NCBI RefSeq assembly: GCF_018784445.1
Contig: NZ_WQOH01000067.1
Span: 1 to 55,449, forward strand
Direction: 5' to 3'
Source: Gemmiger formicilis
GTDB taxonomy: Bacteria; Bacillota; Clostridia; Oscillospirales; Ruminococcaceae
DNA length: 55,449 nucleotides
Shown here one piece after another: positions 24,953 to 31,712 of this stretch. How positions within the stretch are numbered: position 1 is the first letter of the stretch; every line of letters begins with the position of its first letter. A program made the translations under genes and the position numbers. The notes under the pieces were generated by a model. That model was not told the origin of the DNA. It did not search any database and saw only the letters and a program-made list of their open reading frames with translations.

Positions 24953-25518
24953 TGCAATACATTTTACATACGCCGCTGACCAAAGCGGATCTTGCGCCGC
25001 TCAAGGCAGGGGACACTGTGCTGCTTTCGGGCGTGGTCTACACCGCCCGCGACGCCGCCCACGCCCGTATGATGGAACTGCTGGATAAGGGCGAGCCGCT
25101 GCCGTTCCCCGTTGAGGGCGCGGCGGTCTACTACGTCGGCCCCACGCCGGAGCGCCCGGGATGTGCCATCGGGGCCGCAGGGCCCACGACCTCCGGCCGC
25201 ATGGATGCCTATACGCCGCGGCTGCTGGATCTGGGCCTTGCCTGCATGATCGGCAAGGGTAAGCGCAGCGAGGCCGTCAAGCAGTCGGTCGTCAAGAACA
25301 GCGCGGTCTACCTGGCCGCCATTGGCGGTGCCGGGGCGCTCATGGCCGGCAGCGTGCAGAGCTGCGAGGTCATCGCCTGGCCGGATCTGGGCTGTGAGGC
25401 TGTGCGCAAGCTGGTCGTCAAGGACTTCCCGCTGACCGTTCTGCTGGACACCCACGGCGGCGATCTGTACCAGAGCGGCCCCGCCGCCTACCTTGCCAGC
25501 CGGGAGCACCAGGCATGA
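24952..25518 (+). CDS. Class I fumarate hydratase, beta subunit
   Basis: The 188-residue protein carries the swivelling C-terminal domain of class I fumarase. It begins MQYILHTPLTKADLAPLKAG and has YYVGPTPERPG, AAGPTTSGRMDAYTP and CMIGKGKRSE, all typical of the beta subunit. GPTTSGRMD contributes to substrate binding. It overlaps both neighbours (one base with the 71-residue gene, four bases with the sortase gene), which implies one transcript. Confidence 0.93.
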   Translation: MQYILHTPLTKADLAPLKAGDTVLLSGVVYTARDAAHARMMELLDKGEPLPFPVEGAAVYYVGPTPERPGCAIGAAGPTTSGRMDAYTPRLLDLGLACMIGKGKRSEAVKQSVVKNSAVYLAAIGGAGALMAGSVQSCEVIAWPDLGCEAVRKLVVKDFPLTVLLDTHGGDLYQSGPAAYLASREHQA

Positions 25519-26258
25519 CCCGCTGCAGACGGCTCGTCATACGGCTGGTCCTCTGTGCGCTGGCGCTGGCCGTGAGCATCGGCATCGCGGCGGCGCTCAT
25601 CATCACGAAAAATCAACAGAAGGCCGCCGAAGCAGCTGCGGCCAGCGAGGCCGCTGCCCGCGCAGCCGAAGAAGAAGCGGCCCGCGCTGCCAGTGAGGCT
25701 GCGGCCCAGGCCGCCCAAGAGGCCGAAAACGAACGCCTTGCCGCCGAAGCTGCCGCCGCCAAGCGTGCGGAACAGATAGCCGCTGCCCTGGATGCCCGCG
25801 ACCGCATCCAGTACGGCGATAAGCTGGGCCGCATCTGGATCGAGGGAACCGACGTCGACTGCGACCTCTATTGGGGCGACAGCGAGACCCAGTTCAGCCG
25901 CGGTGCAGGCTGCCGATCCGAGAGTGACTGCGTGCTGCCCGGCGAGAACGGCACGGTTTTTATCGGCGGGCATACAGGCTCGTACTTCTCGGATCTCGGC
26001 TCCACCGAGCTGGGGGCCATCATCCACCTGGAGACCGACTGGGGCGACTTTACCTACAAAGTCACCGAGATGAAGGTCATCCAGGAGACGGATGTGGACA
26101 AGGTGCGCCTTGGTGCGACCGAACCCAGCGCTGTGCTGTACACCTGCTACCCCTTCGGCATCCTGACCCACACACCTCAGCGCTATGCTGTCTACGCCGA
26201 CCCGGTGAACGCCGATGAATACGGTGTGATACCGGCGGAGACCACAACAGCAGAATAA
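25515..26258 (+). CDS. Sortase with Ala-rich stalk
   Basis: The 247-residue protein has an N-terminal membrane anchor (residues about 7-30), a long Ala/Glu-rich segment (about 33-97) likely to form a coiled-coil stalk, and a C-terminal sortase domain. The catalytic residues are recognisable: His in FIGGHTGSYF, Cys in AVLYTCYPFG and Arg in HTPQRYAVYA. Sortases join surface proteins to peptidoglycan or build pili. No LPXTG substrate gene is in the window. The class (D or E like) is not certain. It overlaps the fumarase beta gene by 4 bases, an unexpected partner for a surface enzyme, and is followed by a terminator. Confidence 0.88.
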   Translation: MTRCRRLVIRLVLCALALAVSIGIAAALIITKNQQKAAEAAAASEAAARAAEEEAARAASEAAAQAAQEAENERLAAEAAAAKRAEQIAAALDARDRIQYGDKLGRIWIEGTDVDCDLYWGDSETQFSRGAGCRSESDCVLPGENGTVFIGGHTGSYFSDLGSTELGAIIHLETDWGDFTYKVTEMKVIQETDVDKVRLGATEPSAVLYTCYPFGILTHTPQRYAVYADPVNADEYGVIPAETTTAE

Positions 26259-26263
26259 AACAC

Positions 26264-26306
26264 AAAAGCGAGAGCTTTTCCGCAGCAGGAAAGGCTTTCG
26301 CTTTTT
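26264..26306 (+). terminator. Terminator of the malic enzyme-fumarase-sortase operon
   Basis: AAAAGCGAGAGCTTTTCC and GGAAAGGCTTTCGCTTTT form a long stem with one bulge, followed by further T. Confidence 0.88.
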
Positions 26307-26313
26307 ATGTACG

Positions 26314-26485
26314 GTCGTCGAGACGTTTAAGAAAATCGTGGAGCAAATGTTCAACGACGGTGCCACGGCAAAGAGGGCACTCTGACATTACGACAACACG
26401 GCGAGTATATACACATATACGGGAACGCCAGCTTGATACAGCAGGCGCGGCACTGGAAAAATTTATAAGTGATAAAACGATATAA
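26314..26485 (+). pseudogene. Tyrosine integrase C-terminal remnant
   Basis: Two adjacent frames hold the end of a tyrosine recombinase. In one frame bases 26314-26382 read FKKIVEQMFNDGATAKRAL then stop. In the next frame bases 26375-26485 read GHSDITTTRRVYTHIRERQ then LDTAGAALEKFISDKTI and a stop. GHSDITTT..VYTH is the conserved box with the second catalytic His and the Tyr nucleophile. The rest of the gene is gone and a frameshift separates the parts. It lies just past the 3' end of tRNA-Leu (minus strand), the usual place for an integrated element, so it marks an old, lost insertion. Confidence 0.7.
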
Positions 26486-26489
26486 TTTA

Positions 26490-26523
26490 AGCCCGGTTGT
26501 GGGTTGCAACCGGGCTGTTTTTT
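26490..26523 (+). terminator. Intrinsic terminator next to the integrase remnant
   Basis: AGCCCGGTTG, loop TGGGTTG, CAACCGGGCT then GTTTTTT. It fits the end of the lost integrase-side transcript. Confidence 0.75.
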
Positions 26524-26583
26524 ACGACGCTTTTACGACGCGAAAACAACGTATTTGAACATGTTAAAATGTTGAAGAACATA

Positions 26584-26628
26584 AAAAAGAGCGTATCTAC
26601 GTTTATGATTCGTAGATACGCTCTTTTT
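26584..26628. terminator. Bidirectional terminator of tRNA-Leu
   Basis: AAAAAGAGCGTATCTACG and CGTAGATACGCTCTTTTT form a perfect 18-bp stem with A and T tracts on both sides. It lies 8 bases after the tRNA-Leu 3' end. Confidence 0.9.
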
Positions 26629-26635
26629 GAAACGA

Positions 26636-26716
26636 TGCGGCTAACAGGACTTGAACCTGCACGTCGTGGACACTGGACCCTAAAACCAGCGCGTCTGCCA
26701 ATTCCGCCATAGCCGC
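26636..26716 (-). tRNA. tRNA-Leu (anticodon TAG)
   Basis: The minus strand reads GCGGCTATGGCGGAATTGGC to the 3' end TAGCCGCA: a 7-bp acceptor stem, long variable arm of class II type, T loop GGTTCAAGTCC, and anticodon loop TTTAGGG with TAG in place. CCA is not encoded. Pair 31-39 of the anticodon stem would be T-T, a small oddity. A perfect promoter lies upstream and a strong terminator downstream. Confidence 0.93.
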
Positions 26717-26727
26717 ATAACAAAAAT

Positions 26728-26756
26728 AGTTTACCAAGTTTCGGTGCATTTGTCAA
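26728..26756 (-). promoter_or_regulatory. Sigma-A promoter of tRNA-Leu
   Basis: TTGACA (26751-26756, minus) and TAAACT (26728-26733) are 17 bases apart, directly upstream of the tRNA. Confidence 0.8.
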
Positions 26757-26769
26757 TGCAAAATGTTGA

Positions 26770-26798
26770 TTGACACCGCGCCCCAAGACGATTATTCT
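26770..26798 (+). promoter_or_regulatory. Promoter of the aldo/keto reductase remnant
   Basis: TTGACA (26770-26775) and TATTCT (26793-26798) are 17 bases apart and an AAAAGGG site precedes the ATG at 26819. The promoter outlived the gene it served. Confidence 0.55.
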
Positions 26799-26818
26799 AT
26801 AAGAAAAGGGCATCACCT

Positions 26819-27036
26819 ATGCAATACACAAAACTGGGATACACCGATATTGAAGTTTCCAAGGTCTGCGTGGGTTGCATGAGCTTTGGCGGGGCGGGCA
26901 AAGTGCGGGCGCTGGATGTAGCCTGAGCGCGGAGGATATAGCCGCCCTGGCGGAATGCTGCCTGCCGCATCCCATTGTGGGCACCACCAACGCTAACCTG
27001 CCGCAGGGAGTTGTGCTGCTGGGCGAGAAAAAGTAA
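26819..27036 (+). pseudogene. Aldo/keto reductase remnant (internal deletion)
   Basis: The N-terminus MQYTKLGYTDIEVSKVCVGC followed by MSFGG is the typical start of an aldo/keto reductase. About 35 codons in, the frame meets a stop, and in another frame the typical C-terminus follows: LSAEDIAALAECCLPHPIVG then TTNANLP and a stop at 27034. About 250 internal codons, including the catalytic Tyr and Lys, have been lost. The promoter and ribosome binding site remain. It is next to tRNA-Leu and the integrase remnant, so the deletion may belong to the same history. Confidence 0.8.
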
Positions 27037-27171
27037 AATAGAAATGGGATTGCACACGGAAAATTGTACCTACTGTGTGCGCTTTTTACATTCTGTCTAT
27101 GGACGCGCAACCCGGTTATACGGTATACTATACCCAAACCGCCCGCTCACCTGTGACTACGGAGGTACACC

Positions 27172-28059
27172 TTGAAACAAAACCTGCTTGCCAAATTCTC
27201 GCCCTTCAATTTTTTGATGCTGCTCGTCGCGGGCATCATCAACGCTATTGGTGTTACGCTGTTCATTGCACCGGTGCAGCTGTATGACAGCGGCATTTCC
27301 GGCACATCGATCCTGCTGTCCCAGTTGACGCCGGATTATCTCTCGCTGTCCTTCTTTCTGGTGCTGCTCAACGTGCCGCTGCTGCTGTTCGGATTCAAGC
27401 GGCAGGGAGCGGTGTTCTCTGTCTACGCCATATTTGCGGTCTGCGTCTACTCGGCGGCGGCTTGGCTTATCACCGACGTGTTACCCATCGATGTGAGCAT
27501 TGCGTCGCCACTGGCGGGAACAGACCTGTTCCTCTGCGCGTTGTTCGGCGGCATTATTTCGGGTGTCGGCAGTGGCCTGGCGATACGCTACGGCGGCGCG
27601 ATGGACGGCATTGAGGTCGTGGCGGTCATTTTTGCCAAGCCGCTGGGGCTTTCAGTGGGCACGTTTGTCTTGATTTATAACGTGCTGCTGTACATTATAT
27701 GCGGCGTGGTCATGGGCAGCTGGATACTGCCACTCTACTCTATCGTGACCTACGCGGCGGGGTCCAAGACGGTGGACTTCATCGTGGACGGCCTGGACAG
27801 TGCTAAGGCGGCCATGATCATTACGACAAACCCGGATGAAATTGCCCGCACCGTGTCGGAAGAGTTCGGCACCGGCCTGACAATTCTCGATGCCCACGGG
27901 TTTTACTCAGACACCCCCAAAACAGTGCTCTATGTCGTGGTCAACCGCTTCCAGACTGTCAAGCTGAAAACGTTCGTTAAGGCCATTGACCCCAACGCCT
28001 ACATGGCCATCAGCCCGGTGGCTGACCTGCTGCATGGCAGCAAGGAAGAATCTATATGA
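27172..28059 (+). CDS. YitT family membrane protein
   Basis: The 295-residue protein has five hydrophobic helices in the first 200 residues (DUF161/YitT membrane part, with INAIGVTLFIAPVQLYDSG and YGGAMDGIEVVAV) and a C-terminal DUF2179 cytoplasmic domain (AMIITTNPDEIARTVSEEFG to the end). The function is unknown; the family is widespread in Firmicutes. The start codon is TTG at 27172, supported by ACGGAGGT seven bases upstream; there is no closer ATG. A terminator follows at 28067. Confidence 0.9.
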   Translation: MKQNLLAKFSPFNFLMLLVAGIINAIGVTLFIAPVQLYDSGISGTSILLSQLTPDYLSLSFFLVLLNVPLLLFGFKRQGAVFSVYAIFAVCVYSAAAWLITDVLPIDVSIASPLAGTDLFLCALFGGIISGVGSGLAIRYGGAMDGIEVVAVIFAKPLGLSVGTFVLIYNVLLYIICGVVMGSWILPLYSIVTYAAGSKTVDFIVDGLDSAKAAMIITTNPDEIARTVSEEFGTGLTILDAHGFYSDTPKTVLYVVVNRFQTVKLKTFVKAIDPNAYMAISPVADLLHGSKEESI

Positions 28060-28066
28060 CCCCAAG

Positions 28067-28098
28067 CCCCTGCGCCAACTGCGGTGCAGGGACTTTTT
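28067..28098 (+). terminator. Intrinsic terminator of the YitT gene
   Basis: CCCTGCGCC, loop AACTGC, GGTGCAGGG, then ACTTTTTG. It separates the YitT gene from spoIVB. Confidence 0.75.
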
Positions 28099-28155
28099 GC
28101 CGACATAATCCGCCCATGCCCTGCACATCCTAATGCAAAAGCGAGGGAATGTGCT

Positions 28156-29370
28156 ATGCGCAAACACAAATTTTTGCGGCGGGTATTGGCAGTGTTGGCC
28201 GCCTGCCTGCTGCTGGGGGCCGCCTGTCTGGCTGGCCTTGCCAAGGCACTGCCGGATACGTTTTACATCGACGGTGCACTGACCGATTTAAAAATCGCCG
28301 CCATGCCGTTTCTGTCCGTCGCGCAGCCCCGGCAGGGGAGCGTGGCGGCAGACAACGCCGTGGCCGATAAAAGCGGCAACGTGACGCTGACATTGCTGGG
28401 GGTTGTGCCCATCAAGACGGTGCGCGCGGTCAGCACCCCACGCCGCACGGTGCAGGTCTGTGGTACGCCGTTTGGGGTCAAAATGTTCTCCGACGGGGCA
28501 CTGATTGTGGCGTTCTCCGACCGCTACACGGCATTGGGCAGTGAGAACCCGGCCAAGGCTGCAGGCCTGCGGCTGGGAGATTGGATCGTCTCGGCAGGAG
28601 AGCGGCCTGTGCGCAGCAACGATGACCTGACGGCGGCTATCCAGGCGGCGGACGGTGCATCGCTGAGCGTAGTATATCGCCGTGATGGCGTACAGCACAC
28701 GGCGGCTCTGACACCGGCACAGGACGAAAAGGGACGTTATAAGGCGGGCGTCTGGGTGCGGGACTCTGGGGCGGGCATCGGCACAATGAGCTTTGTAGAC
28801 GCCCAGCACGGCACCTTTGCAGGACTGGGCCATTCCATCAGCGATACCGACACCGGCACTGAGCTGACGCTGCTCTCGGGTGAAATTGTCCCGGTGACGA
28901 TCACCGGCTGTATCCGGGGTGCGGCGGGCAGCCCGGGGGAACTGCGGGGCGAGTTCTCCGCTAAGGCGGTGGGCCAGGTGTTGGCAAACGATGCCGCCGG
29001 GGTGTACGGCAGCTATACCGGCGGTACGATCGGCCAGGCTGTGCCGGTGGCGAATGTGCAGGAAGTCACACCCGGCGAGGCGGAATTGTGGACGACTGTG
29101 CAGGGAACGACCGCGCAGCCCTATAAAGTACGGATCGAGAGGGTGACGATGACAGGCAGCGACCCGAACCGCAACCTGCTTATTAAAGTGACGGATGAGC
29201 GGTTACTGGAAAAAACCGGAGGCATTGTGCAGGGCATGAGCGGCTCGCCTATTGTGCAGAATGGGCAGCTGGCAGCCGTGCTGACCCATGTGCTGGTCAA
29301 TGACCCAGCGAAGGGCTACGCCATCTTTGCGGCAACGATGCTGGAAAAAGCGGATGCTGTCATAAAGTGA
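28156..29370 (+). CDS. spoIVB: SpoIVB signalling serine peptidase
   Basis: SpoIVB is secreted from the forespore into the intermembrane space and triggers SpoIVFA cleavage and sigma-K activation in late sporulation. The 404-residue protein has an N-terminal membrane/signal segment (residues about 8-30), a PDZ domain (AAGLRLGDWIVSAGERPV region) and an S55 peptidase domain. The catalytic His is in FAGLGHSISDTDTG and the Ser in GIVQGMSGSPIVQNG. The ATG at 28156 follows GAGGG; in-frame codons upstream lie over the YitT terminator. It stands directly before spo0A, the same order as in Bacillus and most spore-forming Clostridia. Confidence 0.93.
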   Translation: MRKHKFLRRVLAVLAACLLLGAACLAGLAKALPDTFYIDGALTDLKIAAMPFLSVAQPRQGSVAADNAVADKSGNVTLTLLGVVPIKTVRAVSTPRRTVQVCGTPFGVKMFSDGALIVAFSDRYTALGSENPAKAAGLRLGDWIVSAGERPVRSNDDLTAAIQAADGASLSVVYRRDGVQHTAALTPAQDEKGRYKAGVWVRDSGAGIGTMSFVDAQHGTFAGLGHSISDTDTGTELTLLSGEIVPVTITGCIRGAAGSPGELRGEFSAKAVGQVLANDAAGVYGSYTGGTIGQAVPVANVQEVTPGEAELWTTVQGTTAQPYKVRIERVTMTGSDPNRNLLIKVTDERLLEKTGGIVQGMSGSPIVQNGQLAAVLTHVLVNDPAKGYAIFAATMLEKADAVIK

Positions 29371-29492
29371 TGAGCAGTGCCCTATCTACCCGAACAGAGC
29401 GGGAAAAAAGTTGCCTGGGAAAATGACGTAAAATGGAATAGCGTGACGCTGCGTGTAATATTGCGGCGAATTGCGGCGAAATATAGGAAAAC

Positions 29493-29500
29493 TTGTCGAA
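29493..29500 (+). promoter_or_regulatory. Candidate 0A box upstream of spo0A
   Basis: TTGTCGAA matches the Spo0A-binding consensus (TGTCGAA) and lies about 45 bases upstream of the spo0A -35 element. Autoregulation by Spo0A is known in spore formers; here it is inferred from this single site. Confidence 0.5.
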
Positions 29501-29541
29501 CGAAAGTTAGCCTAAATTATGAAAAAATGCTCCATACCCTA

Positions 29542-29570
29542 TTGCAGATAGTGGAAAAACATGGTAAAAT
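29542..29570 (+). promoter_or_regulatory. Sigma-A promoter of spo0A
   Basis: TTGCAG (29542-29547) and TAAAAT (29565-29570) are 17 bases apart, with TGG before the -10. The leader is about 70 bases. No clear sigma-H promoter was found. Confidence 0.65.
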
Positions 29571-29648
29571 TTCCAATGTAAGCAGAGCTTGAGCAAAGTT
29601 TACGCGCAAAGGAACGCGCAGCTCAGAAAGTATGGAGGATATGTGACG

Positions 29649-30407
29649 ATGGAAAAGATCAAATTTGTGATGACCGACACTGACACGCAGGTGTCCGATG
29701 CTTGCAGACGTGCGCTGGAAGGAAAGGGAGTTTCCGTGACCGTCTGTGAGAAAAACGGCACCAAGGCGCTGGATGCACTGCTGGCGATCCACCCGCAGGC
29801 CGTGCTTCTGGATGCTTTTATGCCTGACCTGGATGCAATCACGGTCAAGCAGCGTTACGAGGCTCAGAACGCGGGCGGCAGCCGCACCACGTTCTTCGTC
29901 ACCGGCGCGTTTCAGAGCGAGGAGATCGAGCAGGAACTGCTGGACAGCGGGTTCTCGTTCTTCTTCGTCAAGCCCTTTGATGAAAATGTACTGGTAAGCC
30001 GCGTCCTGAAAGCGGCCGGCAACACGATACGCCCGCAGATCGTGTCCCAGGACAGCGACGAACTCACCGTGACGGAGATCCTGCACCAGATCGGCGTACC
30101 GGCACACATCAAGGGCTACCAGTTCTTGCGCGATGCAATTTTGCTGACCATCAGCGACCATGGGTACATCAATGCCGTGACGAAGCGCCTCTACCCGGAG
30201 ATTGCCAAGAGGAACATGACAACCGCCAGCCGCGTGGAGCGTGCCATCCGCCACGCCATCGAGGTGGCGTGGGACCGCGGAGATGTGGACACGCTGAACA
30301 GTTATTTCGGCTACACGATCCACAACCTGCGCGGTAAACCGACGAACAGCGAGTTTATCGCCATGATTTCGGATAAAATTCGCTTGGACAAAAAGCGCCA
30401 CGCATAA
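29649..30407 (+). CDS. spo0A: Sporulation master regulator Spo0A
   Basis: Spo0A is the response regulator that starts sporulation. The 252-residue protein has an N-terminal receiver domain and the highly conserved C-terminal effector domain: IGVPAHIKGYQFLRDAI, then TTASRVERAIRHAIEVAW with the recognition helix, and KPTNSEFIAMISDKIRL. The phospho-acceptor is Asp55 in AVLLDAFMPDLD; Thr of FFVTGAF and Lys of FVKPFD complete the switch. The acidic pocket differs from the usual ADDN: here residues 9-12 are TDTD, so the second Asp is shifted by one. The ATG at 29649 has GGAGG ten bases upstream; GTG six bases earlier is possible. Confidence 0.95.
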   Translation: MEKIKFVMTDTDTQVSDACRRALEGKGVSVTVCEKNGTKALDALLAIHPQAVLLDAFMPDLDAITVKQRYEAQNAGGSRTTFFVTGAFQSEEIEQELLDSGFSFFFVKPFDENVLVSRVLKAAGNTIRPQIVSQDSDELTVTEILHQIGVPAHIKGYQFLRDAILLTISDHGYINAVTKRLYPEIAKRNMTTASRVERAIRHAIEVAWDRGDVDTLNSYFGYTIHNLRGKPTNSEFIAMISDKIRLDKKRHA

Positions 30408-30501
30408 TGCCGCAGGGCAGGCAGCCCAACACCATGACGATAAGCAAGCAACAAAAATTTATAAAAACAAAAAATGTAAAAAAGCTCAAGTCTGTTACAA
30501 A

Positions 30502-30547
30502 GCACCGGGGCATATCCAACTGTATGGTGGATATGCCCCGGCGTTTT
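30502..30547 (+). terminator. Intrinsic terminator of spo0A
   Basis: CCGGGGCATATCCA, a 10-base loop, TGGATATGCCCCGG, then CGTTTTG: a perfect 14-bp stem. Confidence 0.85.
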
Positions 30548-30713
30548 GTGAGATTTTTAAATGGGTGATTTAATTGGTTTTGACGGGCGTAGATGCCATA
30601 TGTGGTTTCGCCGGCTTGGACAGTATCGAGTAAAGAATAGTTTTGGAGAGAGCCTGAATCCATTTTGCCCTCATCCAAAACGAAATAATCCCTATAATTT
30701 TCCCGGATTCTCC

Positions 30714-30742
30714 TTGACAAACCCATCTCCATCGTGTATAAT
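30714..30742 (+). promoter_or_regulatory. Sigma-A promoter of the tRNA-Phe/tRNA-Gly operon
   Basis: Perfect TTGACA (30714-30719) and TATAAT (30737-30742) with a 17-base spacer, 14 bases before tRNA-Phe. Confidence 0.92.
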
Positions 30743-30756
30743 TATATCCGTTGCTT

Positions 30757-30832
30757 GCCTCTGTAGCTCAGTCGGTAGAGCAGGGGACTGAAAATCCCCG
30801 TGTCATTGGTTCGATTCCGATCGGAGGCACCA
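30757..30832 (+). tRNA. tRNA-Phe (anticodon GAA)
   Basis: GCCTCTGTAGCTCAGTCGGT to CGGAGGCACCA, with anticodon stem GGGGA/TCCCC and loop CTGAAAA. CCA is encoded. First gene of a two-tRNA transcript. Confidence 0.95.
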
Positions 30833-30838
30833 TTTTAA

Positions 30839-30914
30839 GCGGCCGTAGCTCATCTGGTAGAGCGCCACCTTGCCAAGGTGGAGGTAGCGAGTTCGAGCCT
30901 CGTCGGCCGCTCCA
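30839..30914 (+). tRNA. tRNA-Gly (anticodon GCC)
   Basis: GCGGCCGTAGCTCATCTGGT to CGGCCGCTCCA, anticodon stem CCACC/GGTGG and loop TTGCCAA. CCA is encoded. Six bases after tRNA-Phe and followed by a terminator. Confidence 0.95.
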
Positions 30915-30920
30915 CTTTTG

Positions 30921-30945
30921 ACCACCCTTCGGGGTGGTTTTTTTG
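30921..30945 (+). terminator. Terminator of the tRNA operon
   Basis: ACCACCC, TTCG tetraloop, GGGTGGT and TTTTTT. A textbook UUCG-capped terminator. Confidence 0.92.
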
Positions 30946-30990
30946 TGCCTCAATGCGGCAAAAATAGTGCATACCCTGCCTTTTGCCCAT

Positions 30991-31019
30991 TGACGCGGCC
31001 TCTCTATAAAGGTATACTG
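30991..31019 (+). promoter_or_regulatory. Promoter of the ECF transporter operon
   Basis: TTGACG (30991-30996) and TATACT (31014-31019), 17-base spacer. The leader of about 55 bases holds a small hairpin (TTCCCTG, ACAAAAG, CAGGGAA) but is too short for a known vitamin riboswitch. Confidence 0.7.
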
Positions 31020-31080
31020 AAGCTGTTCCCTGACAAAAGCAGGGAAGATTTGCGGTATATTAAAAAAGGAGTGCGGAATC

Positions 31081-31629
31081 ATGAAAAACAATACCATTAA
31101 AACTTTCGTTGCCGTCGGCATCGGCGCAGCCCTGTTCTTTGTCCTGGGCCGTTTCGTAGCGATCCCCAGCCCGGTACCCAACACTAACATCAGCCTTCAG
31201 TACGCTGTTCTGGGTCTGCTGGCTGCTATGTACGGCCCTGTGGCTGGTGGCCTGATCGGCTTCATCGGTCACGCCCTTATCGACCTGTCCTGGGGCGGCA
31301 TCCCGTGGTGGAGCTGGGTCATTGCCTCTGCCTTCACCGGTGTTGTCGTTGGCCTGTTTGCCAAGAAGCTGAACATCCAGGATGGTGACTTCAACAAGGC
31401 TAAGGCCGCTATCTTCGCCGTTGCCAACGTTGTGGCCCACGCCATTGCCTGGATCGTCGTTGCGCCTGTGCTGGACATCCTGATTTATTCTGAGCCTGTT
31501 AAGAAGGTCTTTGCACAAGGCGCTTTCGCCGCTGTGTCCAACATCATCACGGCTGTCGTGGTCGGCGGCCTGCTGATTCTGGCTTACACCAAGACCATTG
31601 CCAAGAAGGGCTCTCTGGACAAAGAGTAA
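31081..31629 (+). CDS. ECF transporter substrate-binding (S) component, UPF0397 family
   Basis: The 182-residue protein has five or six membrane helices and begins MKNNTIKTFVAVGIGAALFF, with IPSPVPNTNISLQYAVLGLL and the ALIDLSWGGIPWWSWVIAS segment characteristic of UPF0397 (ECF-type, riboflavin-transporter-like clan). It binds a small substrate, probably a vitamin, and docks on the EcfT protein encoded downstream. The N-terminal GAALFFVLGR resembles the AxxxA docking helix. The substrate cannot be told from sequence. It is the first gene of a group I (dedicated) ECF operon and is followed by a hairpin that may reduce transcription of the later genes. Confidence 0.88.
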   Translation: MKNNTIKTFVAVGIGAALFFVLGRFVAIPSPVPNTNISLQYAVLGLLAAMYGPVAGGLIGFIGHALIDLSWGGIPWWSWVIASAFTGVVVGLFAKKLNIQDGDFNKAKAAIFAVANVVAHAIAWIVVAPVLDILIYSEPVKKVFAQGAFAAVSNIITAVVVGGLLILAYTKTIAKKGSLDKE

Positions 31630-31647
31630 TCACGTTTGACCCCCGTA

Positions 31648-31677
31648 TGCCTTCCCACGAACGCGGGAAGGCATTTT
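31648..31677 (+). terminator. Hairpin between S and ATPase genes
   Basis: TGCCTTCCC, loop ACGAACGC, GGGAAGGCA and TTTTGCT. The short U-tract suggests partial termination that would set more S component than ATPase/EcfT. Confidence 0.6.
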
Positions 31678-31712
31678 GCTGTTACAACAACTATTTCCCT
31701 GCGAGGTGCCGT

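Larger units (their letters stand above)
30408..30756. other. Gene-free gap between spo0A and the tRNA operon
   Basis: These 349 bases hold the spo0A terminator and, at the right end, the tRNA promoter. Between them (about 30550-30710) the composition is more AT-rich. A minus-strand reading (MGLSRRIRENYRDYF, then VLDEGKMDSGSLQNYS and ETTYGIYARQNQL) looks protein-like, but it has no ribosome binding site and runs into the terminator stem. It may be a decayed gene fragment; I do not call a gene. Confidence 0.5.

Noticed and set aside
30355-30732. 125-codon minus-strand frame between spo0A and tRNA-Phe
   Set aside because: Part of it looks protein-like, but it has no ribosome binding site, passes through a perfect terminator stem and the 3' end of spo0A, and has no recognisable family.
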